This document shows, piece by piece, positions 33,438-43,190 of a stretch of DNA of 64,000 nt (position 1 is its first letter; the number at the start of each line of letters is the position of its first letter). A program made the position numbers and the translations under genes. A model generated the notes under the pieces. That model was not told the origin of the DNA. It saw nothing but the letters and a program-made list of their open reading frames with translations, and searched no databases. The DNA is from Dama dama (taxonomy: Eukaryota > Chordata > Mammalia > Artiodactyla > Cervidae). The stretch lies in assembly GCF_033118175.1 (NCBI RefSeq), contig NC_083691.1, forward strand, positions 59,424,001 through 59,488,000, written 5' to 3'.

Positions 33438-33722
33438 AAGTATAACTGATTTATATTATTTTGCTAGTTTCAGGTATAGAGCAAAGTGATTCGTTTATAT
33501 ACATATAACTGAGTAATAATATAAATATATATATTTCAGATTATTTTGTGTTATAGGTTATTAAAAATAGTGAATATAGTACCATGTGCTATATAATAGA
33601 TCTTATTTTTTATCTATTTTATATGTAGTAATGTGTATCTGTTAATCCCAAACTCCTAATATACCCCTCCCTCTTTCCTTTCCCCTCTGGTAACCATAAG
33701 TTTGCTTTCTATGTCTGTAACT
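33435..33722 (-). mobile_element. Old cetartiodactyl L1 fragment (antisense)
   Basis: Same segment as 2520-2830 and 52435-52902: 'accatgtgctatataataga', 'gtatctgttaatcccaaact' and 'ggtaaccataagtttgcttt'. It is AT-rich and diverged. Confidence 0.65.
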
Positions 33723-34451
33723 GTAACAGATACCTTTATAAAACCATGAGTAATCATCTCTAAAGGAATCCATGCCACTACTACAGCTCTTGGTGATGAT
33801 AAAGATAAGGCTGATGATGATAAGGATTTGGTGTTAATAGTGTTATTATTTATCAGAAAATCAGTAAAGGCCAGGGATTGTAGTAGATACTTAGACTGAA
33901 TGAATTTATTAAATACTCACAGAATTACTGAAAGTTAAGTGTGTTTGTCTGAGTTCAATCAGGAGACAGAAACCATACAGTAATTTGAACAGAAGTATAA
34001 TGTAAAGAGTTTTAAAACAACTATAAGAGGATTAAAGATGTAAAAGAAACTTTGAAGAATAACATACAGCTGAGGGGAAGTATCTAAGGAAAGGGAAACT
34101 TGGAAGGGTGGCCTGCATCAAGACCAGGGTGCAGAACTCACTTGACCAGTGGTTGCAGCCCACTGCACAGCAGAGGCTGTTGTTGGGTTCCAGACCAGAG
34201 AAACAATGACCTTACTCGCTTGCTTAGAAGCAAATGTATAAACACATCAAGGATGGCAGGGCCAGCCTTGTCTGATCCCCCTCAGCCCTAGGGACCTCCT
34301 ACGAGCGGGAATTAGATCCCTGATAGATCCCTGAAGCTGGTCAAGCCAGCTTCTTATAGCCTGCCCTCAGATATTCATAAATGGATAATTATGCACTTAA
34401 AACATCAAAGCATATTGAGAGTTACTACCTGTTTTAACAGGTATAGATTTG
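33723..34451. other. Unassigned sequence, possible ancient repeats
   Basis: Around 33860-33945 there is a faint MIR-like pattern ('ccagggattgtagtagatac' then 'attaaatactcacag'). From 33950 'gagttcaatcaggagacaga' resembles the start of another old mammalian repeat. Neither is firm. The rest is unassigned. Confidence 0.3.
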
Positions 34452-34566
34452 CTGCTACTACCGCTACTGCTAAGTCACTTCAGTCGTGTCTGACTCTGTG
34501 TGACCCCATCCCTGGGATTCTCCAGGCAAGAAGACTGGAGTGGATTGCCATTTCCTTCTCCAAGGT
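34452..34566 (-). mobile_element. Bov-A type SINE fragment (antisense)
   Basis: A short antisense piece with 'gctactgctaagtcacttca', 'gtgtctgactctgtgtgacc' and 'tccaggcaagaagactgg'. It corresponds to one half of a Bov-A2-like SINE, with a ~25-base internal deletion between the 'gaccccat' and 'ccctgggatt' blocks. Confidence 0.75.
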
Positions 34567-34934
34567 ATATATTTAACACTCACTATGTGTTGGATGAGAA
34601 GTGAGAACATGTGTCCTTAAATTGTGGTTAAAATTAATAAATTCTGCTTAGGATCTTCCCACTGTATGTAAAACATTATTTGTAACTATCCTAACACTTG
34701 CTTTTGTTGGGTTATGCTTTGAATTATTTCTTTTATTTGCCATGGTTTAAGAGTCATCCCATGACCTATTTCTAAGTAGCTCCACTGAGTTCTGTCTTGC
34801 ACTGATCTCTAGAGTATTTTCTCTTTAAGGATGAAAAGTGTACAATGCCGACCAATGGTTTCCTATCCATATCAGTATGTATGCATAGATATTTATTTAA
34901 TACTTCGGATTGCAATCCAGTACTGCTCTATTTA

Positions 34935-35092
34935 GGCTTCCTCTGTGGCCCAATGATAAAGAATCTGCCTGCAAAGTGGGAGACACAGGAGGCGTGGGTT
35001 CAATTCCTGGATTAGTAAAATCCCATGGACAGAAGGGCCTGGAGGGCTATGGTCCATAGGATTACAAAGAGTCGCGCGCAACTGAACACAAG
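34935..35092 (+). mobile_element. Bov-tA SINE with internal deletion
   Basis: Head 'ctctgtggcccaatgataaa', box B region 'gtgggttcaattcctgg', then a jump straight to 'atcccatggacagaagggcc' and the tail 'gagtcgcgcgcaactg'. About 45 bases of the body are missing. Confidence 0.8.
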
Positions 35093-36026
35093 CAGCACTG
35101 CTGTGTTTTGCTTTCAGATTGTTCCAGATTTGGTCATTTCAAACTCTTACAGTTTAGCTCTAGTGAGCCTTTCACAAGCCCCCACTATTATGTTTTTAGA
35201 GTACTTTCTTCCTTACTGAAACAACAAGCAACCCCAGGTTCATCTTGTATGTTTCCTTCCCCAGCCCCAGAAGCATGAGTCCTGGTCACTCTATTGGAGA
35301 AGGACATTGGAAACCAAGAAATTGGAAGTCTGTGTGCTCACGTACAATGCAATGTCACTGCCTCTAGACACTCTCAGTGGCAGACTAGAAAATACATGTA
35401 TGTTTACCAACTCATGGCTACACACCTATCTATGATTTTTTAATCTACCCTTCTGTATCATGTATGTTTACTAGCTCATGGCTACACGCCTATCTATAAT
35501 TTTTAAATCTTCCCTTCTGTATCTATTTTAGGTATCAGTTCATACTGGTGCCTTTGAATTCAGCCTAGGAACAAAGGATTCATTATAGCTTTTGTCACAT
35601 GTTCAATGGAAATCTCACCCTCCACCAATGAGGAACTGGTTCCAACCACCTGGTATTGATTTATTTAATTGTTCAGATCCATGATACAACTTTACCAGTA
35701 TCAGAACTGTTCACCTATAATCCCATGTTAATCATCTTTTTGAGGTAATTGTCTTGTTATTTATTTTATAGGTTTTTAATTTTTTTAAGTTATTTGTGTG
35801 TTACCAAGGAAGACACTTCAGCTTGGTATAAAGTTCAGATGAATGCTGTGGTGAGATGATGAATTATTATGAGACTTACAAGAAGGCTTTCCAAAGACTG
35901 AGAGGAACATTAGCATATAATTGATTTGATTTGGATTTTTCCCAGACCCCTGGGGGAAAAGTTGCCTTAATTATCTTTTGTCATTGATTCTTGGTTATAT
36001 GGACTATGAAAGAATTATTATGAAAC
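35093..36026. other. Unassigned sequence containing a 64-bp tandem duplication
   Basis: Apart from the duplication at 35395-35524 I see no repeat and no coding region here. The region is AT-rich. Confidence 0.4.
35395..35524 (+). repeat. 64-bp tandem duplication
   Basis: Two adjacent copies starting catgtatgtttac and ending cccttctgtatc, with about half a dozen differences. It looks like a single local duplication event. Confidence 0.85.
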
Positions 36027-37241
36027 TCCATTCAGTTCAGTTCAGTCTCTCAGTCATGTCTGACTCTTTGCGACCCCATGGACTGCAGCAATACAGGCTT
36101 TCCTGTCCTTCATCATCTCCTGTAGTTTGCCCAAACTTATGTCCGTTGAGTCGGTGATGTCATCTAACCATCTCATCCTCTGTTGTCCCCTTCTCCTCCT
36201 GCCTTCAATCTTTCCCAGCATGAGGGTCTTTTCTAATGAATCGGCTCTTCGCATCAGGTGGCCAACGTATTGGAGTTTCAGCCTCAGCATCAGTCCTTCC
36301 AATGAACATTCAGGACTGATTTCCTTTAGGATTGACTGGTTTGACCTCCTTACAGTCCAAGGGACTCTCAAGAGTCTTCTCCAACACCACGGTTCAAAAG
36401 CATCAATTATTCGGTGCTCAATATTCTCTATATTCCAGCTCTCACATCTATACAAGACTACTGGAAAAACCATAGCTTTGACTAGATAGACCTTTGTTGC
36501 AAAAGTAATGTCTCAGCTTTTTAATACACTTGTCTAGGTTGGCCACAGCTTTTCTTCTAAGGAGGATGCATCTTCTAATTTAATGGCTGCAGTCACCATC
36601 TGCAGTGATTTTGGAATCCCCCAAAATAAAGTCTGTCCCTGTTTCTACTGTTTCTCCATCTATTTGCCATGAAGTGAGGGGACCGGGTTCCATGATCTTC
36701 GTTTTTTGAATGCTGAGTTTTAAGCTAACTTTTTGACTCTCTTCTTTCACTTTCATCAAGAGGTTCTTTAGTTCCTCTCTGCTTTCTGCCATAAGGGTGG
36801 TGTCATCTGCGTATCTGAGGTTGTTGATATTTCTCCCGACAATTTTGATTTCAGCTTGTGCTTCATCCAGCCCAGCATTTCTCATGATGTACTCTTCGTA
36901 TAAGTTAAATAAGCAGGGTGACAATATACAGCCATGATGTACTCCTTTCCCAATTTGGAAGCAGTCTGTTGTTACATGTCTGGTTTTAAGTGCTAATTCT
37001 TGACACGCATACAGATTTCTCAGGAGGCAGGTAAGGTAGTCTGGTATTCCCATCTCTTGAATTTTCTACGGTTTGTTGTGATCTACACAGTCAAAGGATT
37101 TGACAATTTGATTTCTGTTTCCCCTGCCTTTTCTAAATCTAACTTGAACATCTGGAAGTTCACAGTTCATGTACTATTAAGAGCCTGGCTTGGAGAATTT
37201 TGAGCATTACTTTGCTAGCGTGTGAGATGAGTGCAATTGAT
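36027..37241 (-). mobile_element. BovB LINE, 3' 1.2 kb (antisense)
   Basis: Reverse of BovB from the tail (ttcagttcagttcagtctct) through the RT domain to 'acacgctagtaaagt' in family sense (37205-37241). It is 5'-truncated within the RT coding region. On the minus strand, 37053-36580 keeps CILSPCLFNLYEEY and the YADD box (36802-36813). Reading then shifts, and 36473-36054 keeps the C-terminal part ([13 protein letters not shown], [10 protein letters not shown]). It is not functional. Confidence 0.92.
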
Positions 37242-37405
37242 GAAACTCCATTAGGAAACAATAAAAAGAAAAATAGAAAGCAAAAATTTACCCCAGAGGT
37301 TATTACACATGACTCTATATGACACATGAAGTTTTAACATCCTAACACTGGTATTCTCTTAAATTTTCAAATCTTTTCAGGTATCTGGATGCTGACCCAT
37401 TTTTA

Positions 37406-37620
37406 CTGAGCTTCCAAAGTGGGTCAGTGGTAAAGAATCCGCCTGCCAGTGTAGGAGATGCAGGAGATGCCAGTTGGATCCCTGGATCAGGAAGAGTTCC
37501 TGGAGAAGGAAATGGAAACCCATTCTAGTATTCGTGCCTGGAGAATCCTATGGACAGGGGAGCCTGGCAAGCTACAGTGCAAAGAGATCGCCAAGAGTGG
37601 AACACGACTTAGCAACCAAA
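37406..37620 (+). mobile_element. Bov-tA SINE
   Basis: A diverged full-length copy: 'gtgggtcagtggtaaagaat', 'gttggatccctggatcagg', 'ctggagaaggaaatgg' and the tail 'gtggaacacgacttagcaac'. An A-rich stretch follows. Confidence 0.85.
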
Positions 37621-38162
37621 AAACAATAACAAATTAACAAATTGCACAAATGCAGGCTCTTTATTTCCAGATCCTATCTTTAAACAGTGCTGTCTTTCTC
37701 TGGTTTAAAATTTAGAATCCAGTTCTTCACTGAAAGAGAGATTTTCATTTATTTTGCATTTGAAAGACATGCCATGTCCTGGGTGTGTTTAGGAGTTCCC
37801 TTAGTGACTTCATCATAATTGGCGGAAATATTTTTACAGGATCTGATCCAGGCTGAGTTTGACAGTGCTGTGAATTATAGAACAGTTAGTTCTTCCTGAC
37901 CTAAACAGTTGTCAGGCTGTGGAATCAGTGCCGCTTGAGGCTGTTACATCAGAAGGTTAATGCTCAGGCTCTTAACTGTGGACTTTTATGGCTCAGATAT
38001 TCCTAGTATGACGGGCAGAGATAGAGCCCAGTCATCTTGGCAGGACCCTGGGTGAACACTTGCATGGAGCACAGCATATGCACAATTTCTCCAGGCATTT
38101 GCCCCTTTAAGGGAAGAGTCTAAAAGGCCTTTAGAATCCACTTTTTATTTTAAACCTAAGTT
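37621..38162. other. Unassigned sequence
   Basis: Nothing recognisable. No frame of interest. Confidence 0.4.
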
Positions 38163-38371
38163 GGCTTCCCTGGTGGCTTAGACTGTAAATAATCTGCCTG
38201 CAATGCAGAAGACCTGGATTTAATGCCTGGGTCGGGAAGATCTCCTGAAAGAGGAAATGGCAACCCACGCCAGTATTCTTGCCTGGAGAATTCCTTGGAC
38301 AGAGGAGCCTGGTGGCCTACAGTCCACGAGATCACAAAAAGTTGGACACGACTGAGCGACTTTCACTGGCT
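38163..38371 (+). mobile_element. Bov-tA SINE
   Basis: A well-preserved copy from 'ggcttccctggtggcttaga' to the tail 'gttggacacgactgagcgac'. The box A and box B regions are both recognisable. Confidence 0.9.
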
Positions 38372-38596
38372 GATGATCAAGAAGGATAAAAGACTTAGCC
38401 ATAGTCCCCCATGCATTGTCTGTATTTCTGACTTCTAGCCCATGTTTCCATCTGCCAGACCTCCCTTCAGGGCATGGGAACCAGTCTGCTGGGTTGTTCA
38501 CTTAGAGGAGTTGGAATCCAGGTCTGAATAGTAGTTCAGAACCAGAAAAGGCTGAACAGAGATGACATGGGTATATTATGTCTTCTTTCAAATATA

Positions 38597-38712
38597 GTAA
38601 AGAATCTGCAGCTCAGGTTCGATCCCTGGGTTGGGAATATACCCTGGAGAAGGGAATGGCAACCCACTCCTGTATTCTTGCCTGGAGAATCTCATGGACA
38701 GAAGGATTCTCT
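38597..38712 (+). mobile_element. Partial Bov-tA SINE
   Basis: Starts at 'agtaaagaatctgcagctca' with part of the head deleted, keeps 'ggttcgatccctgggttggg' (an intact box B) and the body, and ends abruptly at 'ctcatggacagaaggattct'. An AT-rich tandem array begins directly at the break. Confidence 0.8.
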
Positions 38713-38868
38713 AATATACTGTATCATGATATAATATCATACCATATTATGCTGTATCCTGTTATATTATACTGTATCAAGTTATATTATACTATATAAC
38801 ATATTATACTTTATCATATTATATTATATCCTATCATATTATATTGTATCATAACATATCACAGACCT
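38713..38868 (+). repeat. AT-rich degenerate minisatellite
   Basis: Repeated variants of tatattatactgtatcatg with a period of about 18-20 bases over ~155 bases. It is almost entirely A and T, with regularly spaced single C and G. Confidence 0.75.
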
Positions 38869-40564
38869 TTGATATATTACATGAAAAAAGCCAGCAAAAC
38901 TGTGGATAAAGTCAGGTGGCAGCTGGGTCCCCAGCCAAAACCCCTCTTTTACCTTCCTTCTGGCTTATCAGCATGGAAAAAAAAAAAGTTAAAATGGAAA
39001 GCAGAAGTATCAAGAAAATGCAACTTTCTATAGTCAAGGACCAAGAAGAGAGGAAGATGAAGATGACTAGAGAGGGAACAAAATGAGAAAGGAATGGGTG
39101 TCTGGGAAATCAGGGCATCACAGGGAGCCAGAAGACAGATTCTGTGTCCCTGTGATCCCCAGAGGTCAACTGGCAGCCTCAAGGAGCAAGAAAAGGACAA
39201 GCTCATTCTGAAATGCATTCAATGGGGATTGTAGGCAAATACAAACTGTGCCTGCTTCACCACATTTATATCAAGGTCTCAGTAAGTCTAACAGAAAATG
39301 GAGAAATAAAAAGTAATTCTAAAAGTAAAAAATGAATTCTTCTTAAATCTGTGGCTGAAATGGATGTGCCTTTCAGTCAGAACAACTCTATTATATAATG
39401 CACTGTGAAACTGTTAATATCCTAGCTGAGAATGTCAAATTCTCAAAAAATAAAAAGAAAAAAGAAGAAAGGACCAAATGAAACTGATAAAGATACCAGG
39501 AATTTTGTAACAAGGCCGAAAGGAAATGACTACATACTGGTTTTCCATGAGATTGTGTATCTCACATAGGAGCCCAAATAAACAAACAAAAATTATGTCA
39601 CTAAAAATACTTTTTCTAAATGCTTCCAAATAGCTGATTAGATGTCTGAATGTTAGGTTACGTGTTCACCACCACAGTGAAATATAGGGTCTGAGTGCAG
39701 AACTGCGCACAGTTTTAATTTGTCATGATTGTGTCATCAACCTATGGTATCAACCTTCAAGATCATGAAGATTGTAGGTCTTTGGCCTGCCATTGATAAT
39801 TATTTATCTGGCAATAATGTATTACTTTGGTTTTTATAACTACCTTAAGTGTCTGTATGCTCAAGTTTCAGGGGTAGTATTTGAGACTGTTTTCTCCCAA
39901 ACGATGAGGGGAGAGTAGGGGAAACACATGTCATATCAGAATAATTAGAACCAACAAAATCACTGGATTCAAGAGCCTTGATAACAGGGCATAGCTGTTG
40001 CACTAGTGCAGTATATACACTTTCATTATTGCAAGAAAGCTAACTAATTGCATCACCTGCCATCTTAGAATCCATAAAACACTCTCCTATAGAGTGCCTA
40101 GTTAATATTCTCTATGGTCCTGTGAGGAAGTATAGTATGATACAGAAATATATTTGGTCTTTGCCCCTGGTTTGTGGCACAGAATTCCCCAAACCTTGAT
40201 ATCTCCTGAGTGATACTGAAGTTGGAGCTGGCCTCTGTACCCCAATACTGAATTGAATCTTGGAGACAGAGTTTTGGGTGAAGTTAAAAAGAATAGCTTC
40301 ATTTCTTTGCCAGGCAAAGGGGGCCACAGGGGGCTAATGTCTTCAGAATTGTGTGTCTGGGTATCCCCATGGAGGAGGAAAGGTTGTGTGTTAGGAGTCC
40401 TATAGTCCAGGGACAGGGTTGCTGATAAGAATCCAGGTGTGTGCAAGGCTCCACCGCCCACATCCCTTCAAGCCAGAGATCACCTGGTGTCAGGTGGTGA
40501 TGTGACCTCTCTGGAATGAGGAGTGCTTCATCAAGTAGTTAATATCTTCCGTTTGTTTTTTTAG
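38869..40564. other. Unassigned sequence
   Basis: No repeat family or gene recognised. Open frames of up to 119 codons (40102-40461, minus) have no recognisable motif. An A-rich run lies at 39444-39475. Confidence 0.4.
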
Positions 40565-40606
40565 TTCTGCAGAAGAGCTCAAAGATTCTGCAGAAGAGCT
40601 CAAAGA
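40565..40606 (+). repeat. Perfect 21-bp tandem duplication
   Basis: ttctgcagaagagctcaaaga occurs twice in direct succession without a mismatch, which points to a recent event. Confidence 0.9.
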
Positions 40607-40751
40607 TATTTTGTGTGTCCCTTGAAGGGGAACCAGGACCCACAGCCAGGCTGTACTATTGTTTCTTAGCTACTCATCCCTTGTCTCTGCACCCCCTCCC
40701 TTCCCTGATCAGCAACTGCTTGAACTTGCCCTTCGTCCTCCTCTGTTAATT

Positions 40752-40953
40752 GTTTTTAGTCACTTAGTCGTGTCCGACTCTTTGCAACCCCTTGGACTGT
40801 AGACGGCCAGGCTCCTCTGTCCATGGGATTTCCTAGTACAGAAGTGGGTTGCCTTTTCCTTCACTGGGGATCTTCCTGACCCAGGGATTGAACCTGTATC
40901 TCCTGCATTGGCAGGTGGATTCTTTACCAATTGAGCCACCAGAGAAATCCCTC
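40752..40953 (-). mobile_element. Bov-tA SINE (antisense)
   Basis: 'cttagtcgtgtccgactctt', 'ctgacccagggattgaacct' and 'attctttaccaattgagcca' in that order identify a reversed full-length copy. Confidence 0.9.
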
Positions 40954-40959
40954 TGTTTC

Positions 40960-41600
40960 AATACGAGTGTCTTTTTTATTCATCCTGAGTCCCTTCCCAT
41001 CACTTTGGGTTTATACTAATTGAAGTGACTTAGAGTGGAACCCCTAGACCCTCAGGATGGGGCTGGTCACCAGAAAGCCCAAGTGATTGGATAGTTGCAA
41101 TGATCAGCCCACTACCTCCAGGGGTGGGGCGGGGGCTGGAGATGGAGCTCTTAACAAGTTCTTCAAAAACAGCTGAGCTAGCTGAGGAGTTGGAAGGGTG
41201 CATCTGGAGAGGCGTGGAATCCACCTACCCCTCCCTCCTTACTCTGCCCCTGTAGAGATTCCATTTGTCTGTTCCTGAGTTGTATCTTTTAAAATAAACT
41301 ATTTCTTGTGTTCTGTCAGCTGTTCTAGAAAATCATCAAAATTGAGGAGGGGCAGCATGGAAACCCTTGACTTATACAGCTGGTTGTTCAGAAGTACGGT
41401 GGCAGCTGGGACTTGAGACTGTGTCTGAAGTGGGACGGAGCCCTTCACCTGTGGGGTCTGCATCACCTTTGCAGTCAGCGTCAGAACTGAACTGAATGGA
41501 AGGACTGCTAGGTGGTGTCTGGAGAGCTGGAAAACTGGTCACTGGGGAAGAAAGAACCCTACAAATTTGGTATCAGAGGTGTTTGAGTAAAAGCAACTCA
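40960..41600 (+). mobile_element. Ancient LTR-like repeat with tRNA-Leu-type primer site remnant
   Basis: The segment follows a widespread old mammalian LTR-like pattern: 'taaaataaactatttcttgt', 'acagctggttgttcagaagt' and 'gacttgagactgtgtctgaa'. It ends near 'tttggtatcagaggtgtttg' (41570-41590), which resembles a primer-binding site complementary to tRNA-Leu, as in ERVL-class elements. I cannot assign the family (LTR16/LTR33-type are candidates). No internal retroviral genes are visible next to it. Confidence 0.45.
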
Positions 41601-41955
41601 GGCAGACAGGGTGACATTGTTCCTTTTTATAGGTAATAGAAGGCTTACAAAGCTGAACTGATTCTCTCACAGGATGAACCAAGCAGGGTGTCCACAGAGC
41701 AGGTTTCACCTTATTCTCGAACTCAGTCCCATAGCCCTCTTGACTGTGGTTGGACCGGCTCTGGTCCTGTCAACTACAAACTGGCACTTGCCAAGAGCAT
41801 TTGTCAGCGACTGAACAACAGCAACAAGGACATTTGCCATCTGCCTCTGCAGAGACTGAAGCCTGTGCTGCTGCAACTGCTGACCTTCAACACCCCCCGA
41901 GGGAGTTCAGGGTGGAGACTGGGCACTCTGTGCTCCAGGGAAACTAGTAGAACAG
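41601..41955. other. Unassigned sequence before the solo LTR
   Basis: A 102-codon plus-strand frame (41688-41996) runs through here into the LTR. It contains a Gln/Asn-containing stretch in two frames but no motif I recognise. It might be remnant ERVL internal sequence, but I see no gag or pol signature. Confidence 0.3.
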
Positions 41956-41959
41956 GTCT

Positions 41960-42277
41960 TGAGATAGTTAGATATTTTCAGGAACTGATTTCTTGATCCC
42001 AATCCTTACATTTTCTCATATCTATCTAGAAAAGCACTGAAATCCCTTCCTGATGACATCAGCTCCTCATGATAGCAGAAAATATTTTGTAAAGTAAGTG
42101 CTCAATTACATTAAACTCCCCCTTTACAAAATCTTATATATTGACCTTCCCCTACTGCTTCTTAGGAGCGGTCTCTCAGAACTCTCTGAAGTGCTGTCTC
42201 CCAAGCTGCAATCCTCATTTTGCCCCAAATAAAACTTAACTCGAAACTCTCATGTGGCACACCTTTTTTAATTGACA
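41960..42277 (+). mobile_element. Solo ERV LTR (ERV1/BTLTR-like), 318 bp
   Basis: Begins TGAGATAG and ends ATTGACA. The 3' part has the U3-R-U5 layout of ruminant gammaretrovirus-like LTRs: 'ctctcagaactctctgaagt', 'tgtctcccaagctgcaatcc' and a poly(A) signal aataaa at 42228-42233, followed by 'cttaactcgaaactct'. Flanking tetramers gtct (41956-41959) and gtcc (42278-42281) differ by one base, consistent with an old 4-bp target duplication. No internal viral genes are present, so it is a recombination-derived solo LTR. Confidence 0.65.
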
Positions 42278-42281
42278 GTCC

Positions 42282-42977
42282 TGACTGGTCACAGGGCAAC
42301 ATATTCAATGTCAAAACTGCAGAAACCTAACCAGTAGCCAGAGACGAGGGTAGACCCAGAATAATTGGACAACAAAGTCGACATAAGCTATTTTCCTTAG
42401 CGTCAGTCTACAGAAGTCCTCCTCTGAGAAATCACACGAAAGCTGCTTATTTCTGTTTATTAAAATCATTATCTCAGTCCTCCCAGAAGTAACTTTCCCT
42501 CAGTATTTTGTGGTGGTACTAAGTTGGTTTCCATTAACTTCTCGCAAGTTAAGTTATGGTGCCATTAACTTATCACAAGAGAAAAGGTTATATGTGACAA
42601 CAGAGGCACCACTGAGAGAAGAGAAGAGATGAGTAGATTTTATTAAGCAGGAAACTGGCAAAGGTTTGACAATCTCTTGCTAAGGCTATTTAATAGCATT
42701 TCCCCTCAGATGGCAGAGCCACAGGGTAGCCTGAATTGAAAAAGGACAGCAGTGTGCGTATGTGTCTGGGCATGTGTGTGCACACATGTTGTGTTTGGGA
42801 AGAGGTTGTGGACAGTGAGAGGAAACAATTTAGGCTAACTATAAAAATCATCACTTAAATCATAGCTTCTTGAGCATTCCACTTGTGACACATTCCCGGG
42901 TCATCACAGCGGGAGATAGAGAATCCCCACAGTGACAGTGCGGAAGCAGAAATCCAAGCTACATCATTTGCTTTAGA
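42282..42977. other. Unassigned sequence
   Basis: No recognisable repeat or gene. A GT/AC-rich patch lies at 42750-42795. Confidence 0.4.
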
Positions 42978-43190
42978 GCAGCAGTCCCAACCTTTTTGGC
43001 ACCAGGGACCAGTTTCATCGAAGACAATTTTTCCACGGACCAGGGTTGGGGGACACTTTAAGGATGACTCAAGAGCATTGCATTTATTGTGCACTCTATT
43101 TCTATTATTATTACATTAGCTCCACCTCAGATCATCAGGCATTAGATCCTGGAGGTTGGAAGATCCCTGAATCAGATCACACTTAGAAAA
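42978..43190 (+). mobile_element. Non-autonomous DNA transposon remnant (hAT-like)
   Basis: 'cagtcccaacctttttggca', 'gaccagtttcatcgaagaca', 'tttttccacggaccagggtt' and 'catttattgtgcactctatt' match one end of a common mammalian non-autonomous DNA transposon with a caggggtccccaac-type terminal inverted repeat. The central part is deleted: it jumps from the 'tattattacatta' block to 'cagatcatcaggcattagat'. The far terminus is missing. Confidence 0.55.
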
